DNA from: Fen-1273 sp035516035
Lineage (GTDB): Bacteria > Bacteroidota > Ignavibacteria > UBA10030 > UBA6906
Reading direction: 5' to 3'
NCBI GenBank assembly: GCA_035516035.1
Contig: DATJAS010000031.1
Coordinates: forward strand, 1 to 55,022
Length of the DNA: 55,022 nucleotides
Under the pieces are notes generated by a model. It was not told where the DNA came from. It ran no database searches and worked only from the letters and a program-made list of their open reading frames with translations. This document shows positions 7,769 through 15,816 of the stretch, in pieces. Numbering within the stretch: position 1 is the first letter of the stretch; each line of letters opens with the position of its first letter. The translations under genes were made by a program, and so were the position numbers.

Positions 7769-9604
7769 CTACTTATGCGAGGGAGGTTCGTACGTGTAGA
7801 TGCGCCAGCCGCGGGGCTCGAGCGAGAGGTCCAGGGGACGGCCGGGCTGCAGGATGATCGCTTTCCCGGTCGCTATGTCCTTCATCTTCGCAGATGATTG
7901 CCGGGGGAATATCCTGTCCATCGGGACGCTGATCGAGGCGCTGCACGGCTGCGCTGAGAAGTTGAGCACGACGAGGACCTTGTCCGTCCCGGCGGCGCGG
8001 AAGAACGCGTAGACGGTCGAATCGGGGGCCGAAGGGACGCGAAGCATGTCGCCGCGAGACAGGGCCATGTGCTCGCGCCTGAGCGCGATCAGGGATTTCC
8101 AGAGATTCCCCATGTCGCGCGGCCTACTCCAGTCGATGCCGACCTTCTCGAAAAGGCTCAGCTTCCTGTCGTTGGCGACTTCCTCGCCATTGTAGAGCAT
8201 CGGCACGCCCGGGAGTGTATTGACGAGCACGGTGGCAAGGCGCAACCCGTCCGCGCCGAACTTGAGGACGGCAGGCGAATCCCAAGCGTTCTTGTCGTGG
8301 TTCGTCGTGAAGCGCATCCTGAGTGAGCCGGTCGGGAACTGGAGCTTCTCGTTTTTCAGGATCTGATCGATGAGCGTCACGGGGCGCTTCCCCTGGATGA
8401 GCGGGTCGAGGGCATCGTAGATGTTCCAGGAGTACGTGAGGTCAAACGCCTTCACATGCTCTTCGGGGAGCGAGCCTTCCGCCAGCATCATCACGGGCTT
8501 GATCCTGTTGAGCTGTGCCCGCGCCTCCTCCCAGAAATCGTTCGGCACCATCTCCGCAACGTCGCAGCGGAACCCGTCGATCCCGACGTCCTTCACCCAC
8601 CAGCGCATCATTTCCAGCATGTACCGCCGCAGGGCAGGTTTCGTGTAATCGAGCGCGGCCACGTCCGTCCAGTCCGGGTTTGGGGAGACGATCTCGCCCC
8701 GGTCGTTCTTGCGGAACCAGTCAGGGTGCTCCGTGATCAGCTTGCTGTCCCAGGAGGTGTGATCGGCAACGAGGTCGATAATCAGGTGCATCTTCTCCCG
8801 TTTTACCGCGGCAAGGAGCCGCCGGAAGTCGTCCATCGTGCCGAACTCGGGGTTAATCCCGTAGTAGTCGCTCACCGAATACGGGCTGCCGAGCGTCCCT
8901 TTGCGGTTCTTGACGCCCACCGGGTTTATCGGCATGAGCCAGAGCACCGAGACGCCTAGGTCTTTCAGTTCCGGGAGACGTTTCTCCAGTCCCGCGAACG
9001 TTCCCTCCGGTGAGAAGGAGCGAAGATAGACGCAGTAGATCACCGCGTCTTTCACCCAGTCGGCGCTCCTGATCGCCGGCATGCCGTAGTACGGGCTCTT
9101 CAGCAGGTCGTCCAGCAGGCGGGTCGAGATCAGCGTGACGGGTTTATAGATCCCGCCCCCGCCGCCGTAGTCCTTCACGAGCACCGCGACCGTGTTGACG
9201 CCGGGCCGGAGCGCGGACGTGATGTCGAGGGCAAACGGGTCGGTGTACCCGGCGTGCCCTCCCACGTCCACGTTATTGACCCAGACCTGCGCGTCGTCGT
9301 CCACCCCTGCGAAATGCAGGCTCAGTCTCTCCCCCGTTGTTTCCAGCACGAACGTCCGGACGAACCACCCCCAGCCGTCGTAGCTCGCCAGCCCGGGATA
9401 TTCCTCCCAGTACTTCGGCGTCTCGACGCGCTCCCAGGCCGTCCGGTCGAGCGTGTCGAGGTACCACCCCCCGGTGATGCCCTCCTTCAGCGAATCGACC
9501 TTGAAGAGCCACTCGCCGTCAAGCGAGAGCCGGATCGAGGTCACCTGCGAGGATGCGGACGCCATCAGGAACGGGAGCAGGCAGAATGGTAGGAGCCGGA
9601 GCAT
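7769..9604 (-). CDS. Secreted alpha-amylase family (GH13) glycosidase with N-terminal beta-sandwich
   Basis: A 611-residue exported enzyme. Signal peptide about 1-19; residues about 25-165 form a galactose-binding-like beta-sandwich as found at the start of GH2 enzymes (SLDGEWLFKVD, WVNNVDVGGHAGYTDPF, GVNTVAVLVKD); about 185-510 is the GH13 barrel; the rest is the C-terminal beta domain. The catalytic triad is complete: nucleophile Asp348 (GFRCD), acid/base Glu376 (LAEG) and Asp437 (TTNHDKN). It should cleave or transfer alpha-glucosidic bonds of starch, glycogen or maltodextrins outside the cytoplasm; exact substrate unknown. It starts 11 bp after gpmA on the same strand, probably one operon. 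GAAGG precedes ATG 9604. Confidence 0.92.
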   Translation of the reverse strand: MLRLLPFCLLPFLMASASSQVTSIRLSLDGEWLFKVDSLKEGITGGWYLDTLDRTAWERVETPKYWEEYPGLASYDGWGWFVRTFVLETTGERLSLHFAGVDDDAQVWVNNVDVGGHAGYTDPFALDITSALRPGVNTVAVLVKDYGGGGGIYKPVTLISTRLLDDLLKSPYYGMPAIRSADWVKDAVIYCVYLRSFSPEGTFAGLEKRLPELKDLGVSVLWLMPINPVGVKNRKGTLGSPYSVSDYYGINPEFGTMDDFRRLLAAVKREKMHLIIDLVADHTSWDSKLITEHPDWFRKNDRGEIVSPNPDWTDVAALDYTKPALRRYMLEMMRWWVKDVGIDGFRCDVAEMVPNDFWEEARAQLNRIKPVMMLAEGSLPEEHVKAFDLTYSWNIYDALDPLIQGKRPVTLIDQILKNEKLQFPTGSLRMRFTTNHDKNAWDSPAVLKFGADGLRLATVLVNTLPGVPMLYNGEEVANDRKLSLFEKVGIDWSRPRDMGNLWKSLIALRREHMALSRGDMLRVPSAPDSTVYAFFRAAGTDKVLVVLNFSAQPCSASISVPMDRIFPRQSSAKMKDIATGKAIILQPGRPLDLSLEPRGWRIYTYEPPSHK

Positions 9605-9615
9605 GCGCCTTCGAT

Positions 9616-10221
9616 TCAGATGTACTTGTGCGAAACCGGCACGGCCTTCTCGTTAAATTCATAGACGAGCGGCACGCCGGTCGGAATGTTGAGCTCCAGG
9701 ACCTGTTCCCTGGTGAGGTTGTCCAGGTGCATGACGAGCGAGCGGAGACTGTTCCCGTGCGCGGCGATGATCAGCCGCTCCCCCTTTTTGATGCAGGGGA
9801 GAATCGCCGACTCCCAGTAAGGGAGCACGCGCTCGAGCGTGTTCTTGAGACTCTCCCCGTTGGGGGGCTGCACGTCGAAGCTGCGCCGCCAGAGCTTCAC
9901 CTGGGCGTCGCCGTACTTCTTGGCGGTTTCCGCCTTGTTGAGTCCCTGGAGGTCCCCGTAGTGCCGTTCGTTGAGCGCCTGGTTATAATCGATGGGGATG
10001 TTCTTCTGACCGATGATCTCGAGGACGATGTTGAGCGTGTCGTTGGCACGCTTCAGGACGGACGTGAACGCGTGGTCAAACGTGTACCCCTTCAACTTCT
10101 CGCCGGCGCTTTTCGCCTCCTCGACCCCCTTCTCAGAGAGAGGGACATCGATCCAGCCGGTGAAGCGGTTTTCGAGATTCCACTGGGATTCGCCGTGACG
10201 CAAGAGAACGACCGTAGGCAT
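9616..10221 (-). CDS. gpmA: 2,3-bisphosphoglycerate-dependent phosphoglycerate mutase
   Basis: A 201-residue cytoplasmic glycolytic enzyme that interconverts 3- and 2-phosphoglycerate. The histidine-phosphatase core is intact: RHGESQWN with phospho-acceptor His9, ENRFTGW, LNERHYGDLQGLNK with Glu85, and AAHGNSLR with His155. It is shorter than the about 250-residue E. coli enzyme, as in several FCB-group versions. ATG 10221 is chosen because the protein then begins MPTVVLLRHGES; the frame continues open upstream only because it reads into dispersed repeat copy C. AAGGA lies 10 nt before the start. The GH13 gene follows directly, which ties extracellular glucan use loosely to glycolysis. Confidence 0.95.
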   Translation of the reverse strand: MPTVVLLRHGESQWNLENRFTGWIDVPLSEKGVEEAKSAGEKLKGYTFDHAFTSVLKRANDTLNIVLEIIGQKNIPIDYNQALNERHYGDLQGLNKAETAKKYGDAQVKLWRRSFDVQPPNGESLKNTLERVLPYWESAILPCIKKGERLIIAAHGNSLRSLVMHLDNLTREQVLELNIPTGVPLVYEFNEKAVPVSHKYI

Positions 10222-10245
10222 ATTGAGGAGTTCCTTTTTCGCTGC

Positions 10246-10312
10246 GATAGATTGCTTCGGGGCGTAGGCGCCTGCGGCGCCACCGTTGGCCTGCGGCGCC
10301 CCTCGCAATGAC
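10246..10312. repeat. Dispersed palindromic repeat, copy C (partial)
   Basis: Begins around AGATTGCTTCGG, contains the GC-rich segment shared with copy B, and ends with CTCGCAATGAC at 10302-10312. It lies between gpmA and the upstream acyltransferase gene and would be transcribed in the gpmA leader if transcription comes from upstream. Confidence 0.75.
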
Positions 10313-10336
10313 GATGATTAATATGTGCTATGACAT

Positions 10337-11512
10337 TTAGTAATTTGGGAAGAAGAAGAACACGATGGCAAAGGCGGCCACGATGGCCCACTGCGTGATG
10401 CGCTTGACGCGGGCAGGAGCGGCCTTTATCCGGGCCCAGCCCCAGGCGAGCCCGTACATAAGCGCGATCAGTATGATCGTGGTCAATATCGCTTCAACGT
10501 ACCCGAACGACTGGTGCACCCTGTCGGCGAATGTGAAGTACCCGTACTTGCCGTAGACCAGCATCAGGTGCGCGGTGTAGACCAGGAGTGACTCCCGGCC
10601 CATGAGCGCGACAACCGAGCGTGGAGAGACGCCACTGCGCCGCTCGTAGACAAACATGAGCACCAGCAGGAACACCACGAGACCCAGGCGGAGCATGAAG
10701 AAGCTGGGGCTGAACCTCCAGTAGTCGTAGTTCGGGTAGATCATCGCGGCCACGGGGTGGATCAGGAACGACGCTGCGATCACCGCGCCGCCGATCCACG
10801 TGAAGCGGGTCATCAGCGCACCGATCGTGCCCGACATCGGGTCTCCCCCGCCCGCGTCCTTCGCCTTCAGGTAGTAGTACCCGCACAGCGCCCCCGCGAA
10901 GAGGAACGCCGACCAGGGGAAGACCGGGAAGAGCGAGTAATGGAGCCCGTTCATGTACGAGGCGAAGGGGACGGGCACGAACGTCCAGAAATCGACGCTC
11001 CAGACCAGCGGCGTCGCGAACACCACGGCGAGCGTCACGCCGATCATCGTCATGTAGAGCCGTCGCTCCGACCGCAGCACAAGGAGCATCACCTGGAGGA
11101 AGATGAGACTGATGGCGATGCACTGGAGGACGTCCACCTGCCAGAAGACCTGCCAGGCAAGCTCCCCCGCCTCGTACCGGAGATGGTAGTAGTTGAATTT
11201 CGGGATGTGGAGCCCGTACCCGATCAGCAACACGAACAGGAGCCGCCCGAGCTGACGGAAGAGCGGCGGACCGAACGCGAGGTAATCGTTGATCTTCCTC
11301 CGCGTGGTGACCGCGTAGGCCATCCCAGAGGCGAAGAGGAACGACGGTGCCACGAGCCCGTCGATGAACCTGAGCACCTCGAAGAACCACGTCCGTGTGA
11401 TTGCATCGGGGAGGGTGGCGTTGAAGACGTGGGTCTGGATCATGACGATCACCGCCCACCCTCTCAGGAGGTCGATGAACTCGATCCTTTTACGGCCGGC
11501 AGCCTGCTGCAT
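10337..11512 (-). CDS. HGSNAT/DUF1624-like multi-pass membrane acyltransferase
   Basis: A 391-residue integral membrane protein with about ten hydrophobic segments. The N-terminus RIEFIDLLRGWAVIVMIQTHVFN, with an Arg-Gly after Asp-Leu and a membrane-embedded His, is the signature of the heparan-alpha-glucosaminide N-acetyltransferase-like (DUF1624) and OpgC-like acyltransferases, which move acyl groups across the membrane onto glycans. A periplasmic loop holds YPNYDYWRFSPSF. The acceptor cannot be told from the sequence. The gene follows a receiver-domain gene by 33 bp on the same strand. No clear ribosome-binding site precedes ATG 11512, which is common in this lineage. Confidence 0.82.
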   Translation of the reverse strand: MQQAAGRKRIEFIDLLRGWAVIVMIQTHVFNATLPDAITRTWFFEVLRFIDGLVAPSFLFASGMAYAVTTRRKINDYLAFGPPLFRQLGRLLFVLLIGYGLHIPKFNYYHLRYEAGELAWQVFWQVDVLQCIAISLIFLQVMLLVLRSERRLYMTMIGVTLAVVFATPLVWSVDFWTFVPVPFASYMNGLHYSLFPVFPWSAFLFAGALCGYYYLKAKDAGGGDPMSGTIGALMTRFTWIGGAVIAASFLIHPVAAMIYPNYDYWRFSPSFFMLRLGLVVFLLVLMFVYERRSGVSPRSVVALMGRESLLVYTAHLMLVYGKYGYFTFADRVHQSFGYVEAILTTIILIALMYGLAWGWARIKAAPARVKRITQWAIVAAFAIVFFFFPNY

Positions 11513-11545
11513 GGGGGAGCATTCGCGCGGAGGGAAGGCGAGCGC

Positions 11546-11920
11546 TTACTCGCCTATTTTTTCCTTGATAATCTGCTCCAGTTCGTCGAGGTCCACGGGC
11601 TTGGTGATGTACGCCGCGCCCCCAAGGTCCTTGCCGAACTTCTTGGCGTAGTAGTCGTCGACGCCGGTCAGAAAGACGAACGGGAGCGACTTGAACTGCC
11701 CGTCTTTCTTGATCTCCTGGAAGAGCTCGAACCCGTTCGTCCCGGGCATGACAAGGTCGGAGACAACGATGCTCGGCTTGAGATTGCGGATCTCCCGCAT
11801 GGCCGCGTCCGCGCCGTCCACTGTGTGGACGGTGAATCCGCGGTTCTTGAGGCCCGTGCTCGTGGCCCTGAGGATCGAGGGCTCGTCGTCGACCAGAAGG
11901 ACTACCTTGTCTTTGAGCAT
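11546..11920 (-). CDS. Stand-alone response regulator receiver protein
   Basis: A 124-residue CheY-like receiver without output domain. The acidic pocket is VDDEP (Asp11, Asp12), the phospho-acceptor is Asp55 in VVSDLVMPG, Thr85 is in FLTG and Lys107 in ITKPVD. It therefore acts through protein contacts or as a relay; no kinase is adjacent. ATG 11920, with AGGA 10 nt upstream, is preferred. The frame stays open to 12016 only because it reads into dispersed repeat copy D, giving a spurious ATKQSQ-type N-terminus. The membrane acyltransferase gene is immediately downstream. Confidence 0.9.
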   Translation of the reverse strand: MLKDKVVLLVDDEPSILRATSTGLKNRGFTVHTVDGADAAMREIRNLKPSIVVSDLVMPGTNGFELFQEIKKDGQFKSLPFVFLTGVDDYYAKKFGKDLGGAAYITKPVDLDELEQIIKEKIGE

Positions 11921-11961
11921 GGGGGAATATCCTGAATCCGGGGGAGAAAAGCAAAGAGGGC

Positions 11962-12020
11962 TGGATTGCTTCGCAATGACCTGAGATTGCTTCGTCGCAA
12001 AAGGCGCTCCTCGCAATGAC
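11962..12020. repeat. Dispersed palindromic repeat, copy D (partial)
   Basis: Starts near GGATTGCTTCGCAATGAC and ends with CTCGCAATGAC at 12010-12020. The right half (GAGATTGCTTCGTCGCA..AGGCGCTCCTCGCAATGAC, interrupted by one differing base) is nearly identical to that of copy E. Confidence 0.75.
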
Positions 12021-12027
12021 GGGGGTG

Positions 12028-13428
12028 TTACGGGGATGAGAGACGGAGATGTTCACGGAGGAGATCAGCGGCGCGGTTGCCGCTCATGATCGCACCCTCG
12101 ATCGTGGCGGGATACCCCGTGTCTGTCCAGTCGCCAGCGAGGAAGAGGTTGCCCACGGGCGTTTCCGCTCCGGGGCGCAGGGGTTCCACGGCAGGCGTGC
12201 AGGAGAACGTCGCGCGCTTCTCGCGAATCACGACATCGTGCACGGGCGCAGCGACGCGAGAGGGGTAGATCGCCGCGAGATCGTCAAGCGCGATCCTCAC
12301 CAGCTCTTCGTTCGAGAGGTCCACAATCGAATGCCCCGCACTGATTACCACAGAGAGGTGTCCGCCACCTCCCCCCTCGCCGCAGATTTTCCTCCTGTTG
12401 AACACCCACTGGATATGAAGCCCGATCACGCCAAGAACGCGTTCGGGCATGAAGTCGGTGTCGAACCAGAGATGGATCGAGACGATCGGCGAGTGAGGGA
12501 TCCCCGCAGCCGTCGCAAGGCGGCCTGCATCCCGGAGGGAAACGGGAAGGAGCGCGGGAAGGCGGTACGGTGGGAGGGCCATGACAAGCCCGGCGCATGG
12601 TACGCGCTCCCCGTCCCTGAGCTTCACTGCACAGACGCGGTCGCCCTCCAGAACGACTTCCGCAACGTCAGCACCGGTCCGCACGGCAGCCCCTCCCCTT
12701 TCCAGGTATGCGCGCGCAGGGTCGACGAAGAGTTCGCTCAGTCCCACAGTCGGGAGGGCCAGCGCCGCGCCGTGCGGATCAGCCAGGAACGCCGTGCGCA
12801 CGGCCCGAAGGAACACAGAGGCGGATGCGACAGCGATGTGCTCGTTCATGATCGCAATGGCCAGGGGCTCCCAGAATGAGCGCTTTGTTTCCGCGGACTG
12901 GCCGTGAGCGTCCAGCCACTCCTCGACAGTCATGTCCCCGGCACCGAGACCATGGCCGGCGGCACCGGCAGCTCCGGATCCGCGTGCACGCTCCCCCCCG
13001 GTGACGGCCTCCCTCCCCCGCCTGAGCGCAAGCCCGGCTCTCACCATTCGCACCTTGTCGGCGGGGGCAAAAAGGTCCGTGGCGATGATGCCCGCTGCGA
13101 GGTGGAGCGGCGAGGGAAGCCGGGGAAGCCCGAACGTACAGAACCCGCGGGAGGGATGGTGGAAGGGAAGCTCCGGGATATCCTGGACAGCGAGGAGGTG
13201 ATGCGTGCCGACGAGGTCGAGGAACGCCATCGTCCGGGAGTAACCGGCAATCAGGACGTGCTGGCCATTGTCGATGACGGTCCCGGTGCTCTCATCGACA
13301 AACGAATACGCCCTTCCCCCGAGATAGGGACGCTGCTCAAGCAAGAGAGGGGGAACGCCGTGCGAGGTGAGCCGGACGGCGGCGGCGAGCCCGCTCAGGC
13401 CCCCGCCGACGACGACAACCGGTGTCAC
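12028..13428 (-). CDS. hpnE: Hydroxysqualene dehydroxylase
   Basis: A 466-residue FAD-dependent enzyme of the amine-oxidase fold that reduces hydroxysqualene to squalene. The dinucleotide-binding loop VVVVGGGLSGLAAAVRL opens the protein, LGGRAYSFVDESTG follows, and NLFLAGDWTDTGYPATIEGAIMSG near the end is the C-terminal FAD motif. It is third in the hpnC-hpnD-hpnE order. I prefer GTG 13428, whose GTGA overlaps the hpnD stop and which has GGAG 10 nt upstream; another GTG at 13461 would add 11 residues. A glycine/alanine-rich insert (GERARGSGAAGAAGHGLGAGD) near residue 155 looks like an unusual flexible loop. Confidence 0.93.
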   Translation of the reverse strand: MTPVVVVGGGLSGLAAAVRLTSHGVPPLLLEQRPYLGGRAYSFVDESTGTVIDNGQHVLIAGYSRTMAFLDLVGTHHLLAVQDIPELPFHHPSRGFCTFGLPRLPSPLHLAAGIIATDLFAPADKVRMVRAGLALRRGREAVTGGERARGSGAAGAAGHGLGAGDMTVEEWLDAHGQSAETKRSFWEPLAIAIMNEHIAVASASVFLRAVRTAFLADPHGAALALPTVGLSELFVDPARAYLERGGAAVRTGADVAEVVLEGDRVCAVKLRDGERVPCAGLVMALPPYRLPALLPVSLRDAGRLATAAGIPHSPIVSIHLWFDTDFMPERVLGVIGLHIQWVFNRRKICGEGGGGGHLSVVISAGHSIVDLSNEELVRIALDDLAAIYPSRVAAPVHDVVIREKRATFSCTPAVEPLRPGAETPVGNLFLAGDWTDTGYPATIEGAIMSGNRAADLLREHLRLSSP

Positions 13429-14315
13429 TCCGTCTGAACTCCGGGGTGGGTGGGACGCCACGAGCGGCCGAGCCAGGAATACTTCAGCGTGTTGCTGAGC
13501 CAGTAGCGGAACGTGATGAGGACCTTCATCAGCCCGCCGATGGAGATGCGGCGCTCGAACACGTTGAAGTTCGACCGCTTGATGCGTTCAAGCGTGTGCG
13601 CGTAGATGGACCACATGATCCGCGCCGCGAAAAAGAAGCGCTTGTCCTCGTTGCCGAGGGCCGCGCGGGCCATGTCGAAATAGGCGCTGGCCCTGTCGCA
13701 CTCGAACCGCATCAGGTTGACGAATTCGGGTGTGTAGCGGCAGGCCAGGAGGTCCTCCTCCGAGTACCCGAAACGGCGGAGGTCCTCCGCCGGAATGTAG
13801 ATCCTCCCGCGCTTCGCGTCCTCCTTGAGATCGCGCAGAATGTTGGTGAGCTGGAGGGCGACGCCGAGATTCACCGCGTAGTCACGCGTGGAATCGTTCC
13901 GGTACCCGAAGATCTGCCTGCACATGAGACCGACCGTCGATGCCACCAGGTAGCAGTACTGGTAGAGCTCGTCGAACGTCTCGTAGCGCCTCTTGCCCAG
14001 GTCCATCTCCATCCCGCGGATCAGGTCGTAAAAGTGATCGACGGGAATGTTGAACTTCCGGGCCGTCGCGCTGAGCTGGTTCAGCAGGGGGTACGACGAC
14101 GTCCCGCGCAGGGCGCGCCCGAGCTCCATGCGCCAGCGGCGGAGGCGGACCACCTTGCTGTGCTCGTCGGTCCCCTCGTCGACGATGTCGTCGGTGTAAC
14201 GGCAGAAGGCGTAGACGGCATGGATCGCCTCCCGCTTCTGGCGGGGGAGAAGCGAGAACGAATAGTAAAAGCTGGTGTTGCTGCTTTTCGTTATGTCTGA
14301 GGCCGTCAGTTCCAT
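13425..14315 (-). CDS. hpnD: Presqualene diphosphate synthase
   Basis: A 296-residue all-helical trans-isoprenyl diphosphate synthase. The two Asp-rich Mg-diphosphate motifs are present: YTDDIVDEG (Asp42, Asp43, Asp46) and NILRDLKEDAKRGRIYIP (Asp162, Asp166). It condenses two farnesyl diphosphates to presqualene diphosphate, the first step of the three-enzyme HpnCDE route to squalene in bacteria lacking classical squalene synthase. Start ATG 14315 overlaps the last 10 bp of hpnC, so translation is probably coupled. No squalene-hopene cyclase is in the window, so the final product (hopanoid or other) is unknown. Confidence 0.94.
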   Translation of the reverse strand: MELTASDITKSSNTSFYYSFSLLPRQKREAIHAVYAFCRYTDDIVDEGTDEHSKVVRLRRWRMELGRALRGTSSYPLLNQLSATARKFNIPVDHFYDLIRGMEMDLGKRRYETFDELYQYCYLVASTVGLMCRQIFGYRNDSTRDYAVNLGVALQLTNILRDLKEDAKRGRIYIPAEDLRRFGYSEEDLLACRYTPEFVNLMRFECDRASAYFDMARAALGNEDKRFFFAARIMWSIYAHTLERIKRSNFNVFERRISIGGLMKVLITFRYWLSNTLKYSWLGRSWRPTHPGVQTE

Positions 14316-15175
14316 GAATTTCCGCCGGCAAACGCCAGGACGACTATGCGGACTTTTTCCAGGAGGGGAATCACGGGCCGTTCCCTGAGGACGTCAAATC
14401 CGATCCCCTCGACCCGCTTCAAAATCGCCAGCCCGCCCCGCACCGTGAGGGCAAGCTCGAACCGGATCTCCCGCGGACCTTCCTCGACCAGCGGCGCCCC
14501 GGCAAGGAGAAAACTGCGTGCACGCCCGACCTGTATTCTCATCACATCCCGGAATCGCCGGTCGGACGTCCGGCGCCCGATTTCCTCTTCAGTATAACCA
14601 ATGTGCTCAAGATCTTCAAGCGGGATGTAGAGCCGCCCCTTCTCCCAGTCGACGGCCACATCCTGCGCAAAATTCGCGAGTTGCAGTCCCGTGCAGATGC
14701 TGTCAGAGAGCGCGCAGGCGCGGTCGCTCACGCCGCCGAATATATGGAGGACGAGGCGCCCGACGGGATTCGCCGAATACACGCAGTATTGCAGGACATC
14801 CGCTGCCGTCCGGAAGCGTTTCGTCGTGACATCCATCCTGAACGCGGTCAGGAGGTCTGCAAGCAGGGACATCGGTATCCCGGTGCGCGCCGCAGTTTCG
14901 GCGATCGCGACGAACGCGGGATGGTCGGTCCGCCCCTCGTAGCACTCCACGAGCTTCTTCTGCCAGTCGTCGAGCCTGCCGAGCCGCACCGACGGAGGGT
15001 CGTTCCCCTCGTCGGCGATATCGTCGGCGATGCGGGCGAAGGCGTAGACGGCGGCGACATACGGGCGCTTGTCGCGCGGGATGAAGCGCGAGGCGACGGG
15101 GAAGTTCTCGTAGTGGCTCCGTGCCAGGCGCTCACACCACGCAAACGCCCCGTCGATGTCAGTTGTACCGGAAAT
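14306..15175 (-). CDS. hpnC: Hydroxysqualene synthase, apparent ATT start
   Basis: A 289-residue paralogue of HpnD that converts presqualene diphosphate to hydroxysqualene. Motifs: HYENFPVASRFIP near residue 21, first Asp motif ADDIADEG (Asp51, Asp52, Asp55) and second NFAQDVAVDWEKGRLYIP (about 169-186). The first conventional start, GTG 14989, would remove the HYENFPVAS region and the first Asp motif and cannot be right. Upstream in frame there is no ATG, GTG or TTG back into the NTF2-like gene. An ATT at 15175 with AGGAGG (15187-15182) exactly 6 nt before it gives a normal-length protein. ATT initiation is inferred; a sequencing error is the alternative. Confidence 0.88.
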   Translation of the reverse strand: MSGTTDIDGAFAWCERLARSHYENFPVASRFIPRDKRPYVAAVYAFARIADDIADEGNDPPSVRLGRLDDWQKKLVECYEGRTDHPAFVAIAETAARTGIPMSLLADLLTAFRMDVTTKRFRTAADVLQYCVYSANPVGRLVLHIFGGVSDRACALSDSICTGLQLANFAQDVAVDWEKGRLYIPLEDLEHIGYTEEEIGRRTSDRRFRDVMRIQVGRARSFLLAGAPLVEEGPREIRFELALTVRGGLAILKRVEGIGFDVLRERPVIPLLEKVRIVVLAFAGGNSWN

Positions 15176-15581
15176 TTTCCCCCTCCTGCTCCTCGACGAC
15201 GACCGTCGGGGACCCGTGGTGGTGGATCATCTTCCAGTTTTTCCCGTCGTGGACGAAGATGTTGGTGGCAATGACGGAACCCGAGTTCGAGAGCTTACCG
15301 GAGGTGTAAAGCACCTCTTCCTGGAGGACGACAACGCCGATCGAGCCATAGACGTCGGCTTTCACGTTGCGGAGGGAGACCTTCATCCGCACATCGCCGT
15401 CAAAAATCCGCTGCCAGCTCTCCAGCACCGCCTCGCGCCCCTCGACCACGCTCCATCCGGGATGGATGCAGCGGACGGTCGGCGAGTCTGACCAGATGTC
15501 CTCCATCATGTCGATGCTCGATCGCTCAAATGCTTCGTAGAACCTCGCATTCTGATACAGCAATGCGTCTTTCCGCGTCAT
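15159..15581 (-). CDS. NTF2/SnoaL-like domain protein
   Basis: A 140-residue single-domain protein of the NTF2-like superfamily related to the DUF4440/SnoaL-3 group. Typical segments are NARFYEAFERSSIDMMEDIWSDSP, CIHPGWSVVEGREAVLESWQRIF and NIFVHDGKNWKMIHHHGSP. The cone-shaped fold binds small hydrophobic molecules or serves as an enzyme; no assigned activity for this subgroup. Start ATG 15581 gives the usual family N-terminus; the longer frame to 15647 is not supported and would begin upstream of the likely transcription start. It is first in the operon with hpnC, whose start lies inside its 3' end, so a link with squalene synthesis is possible but inferred. Confidence 0.85.
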   Translation of the reverse strand: MTRKDALLYQNARFYEAFERSSIDMMEDIWSDSPTVRCIHPGWSVVEGREAVLESWQRIFDGDVRMKVSLRNVKADVYGSIGVVVLQEEVLYTSGKLSNSGSVIATNIFVHDGKNWKMIHHHGSPTVVVEEQEGENFRYN

Positions 15582-15618
15582 CCCCCGGTATTCCCTTCCA
15601 TGAGCAGTGTGAATGCGA

Positions 15619-15649
15619 GAAATATATCCAATTTCTCTCCGAAGCACAA
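15619..15649 (-). promoter_or_regulatory. Promoter of the NTF2-like/hpnCDE operon
   Basis: On the minus strand TTG (15649-15647), 20 nt, then TATATTTC (15626-15619), matching TTG-N20-TAnnTTTG except for the last base. The start site would fall near 15612, about 31 nt before ATG 15581. Confidence 0.6.
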
Positions 15650-15682
15650 CGAAGCGGAAGGCGCCCGGAGAGGCCCGTTTTG

Positions 15683-15712
15683 TTGCTCTTTAGGCCACAA
15701 AAGCGTATCTTG
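15683..15712 (+). promoter_or_regulatory. Likely promoter of tRNA-Met
   Basis: TTG (15683-15685), 20 nt, then TATCTTG (15706-15712), a close fit to the Bacteroidota promoter pattern. Transcription would start a few bases before the tRNA 5' end at 15722. It is divergent from the hpn operon promoter. Confidence 0.5.
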
Positions 15713-15721
15713 CTTGGACTT

Positions 15722-15798
<77 letters not shown>

Positions 15799-15816
15799 CG
15801 GTCCAACAGTGCCGCC

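Noticed and set aside
10222..10308. Longer N-terminus for gpmA
   Set aside because: Also reads through a dispersed repeat; the enzyme family begins just before RHGE.
11921..12016. Longer N-terminus for the receiver protein
   Set aside because: The added residues come from a dispersed repeat; the shorter start has a ribosome-binding site and the normal receiver start.
14306..14989. hpnC starting at GTG 14989
   Set aside because: Would delete the conserved N-terminal motif and the first Asp-rich diphosphate-binding motif.
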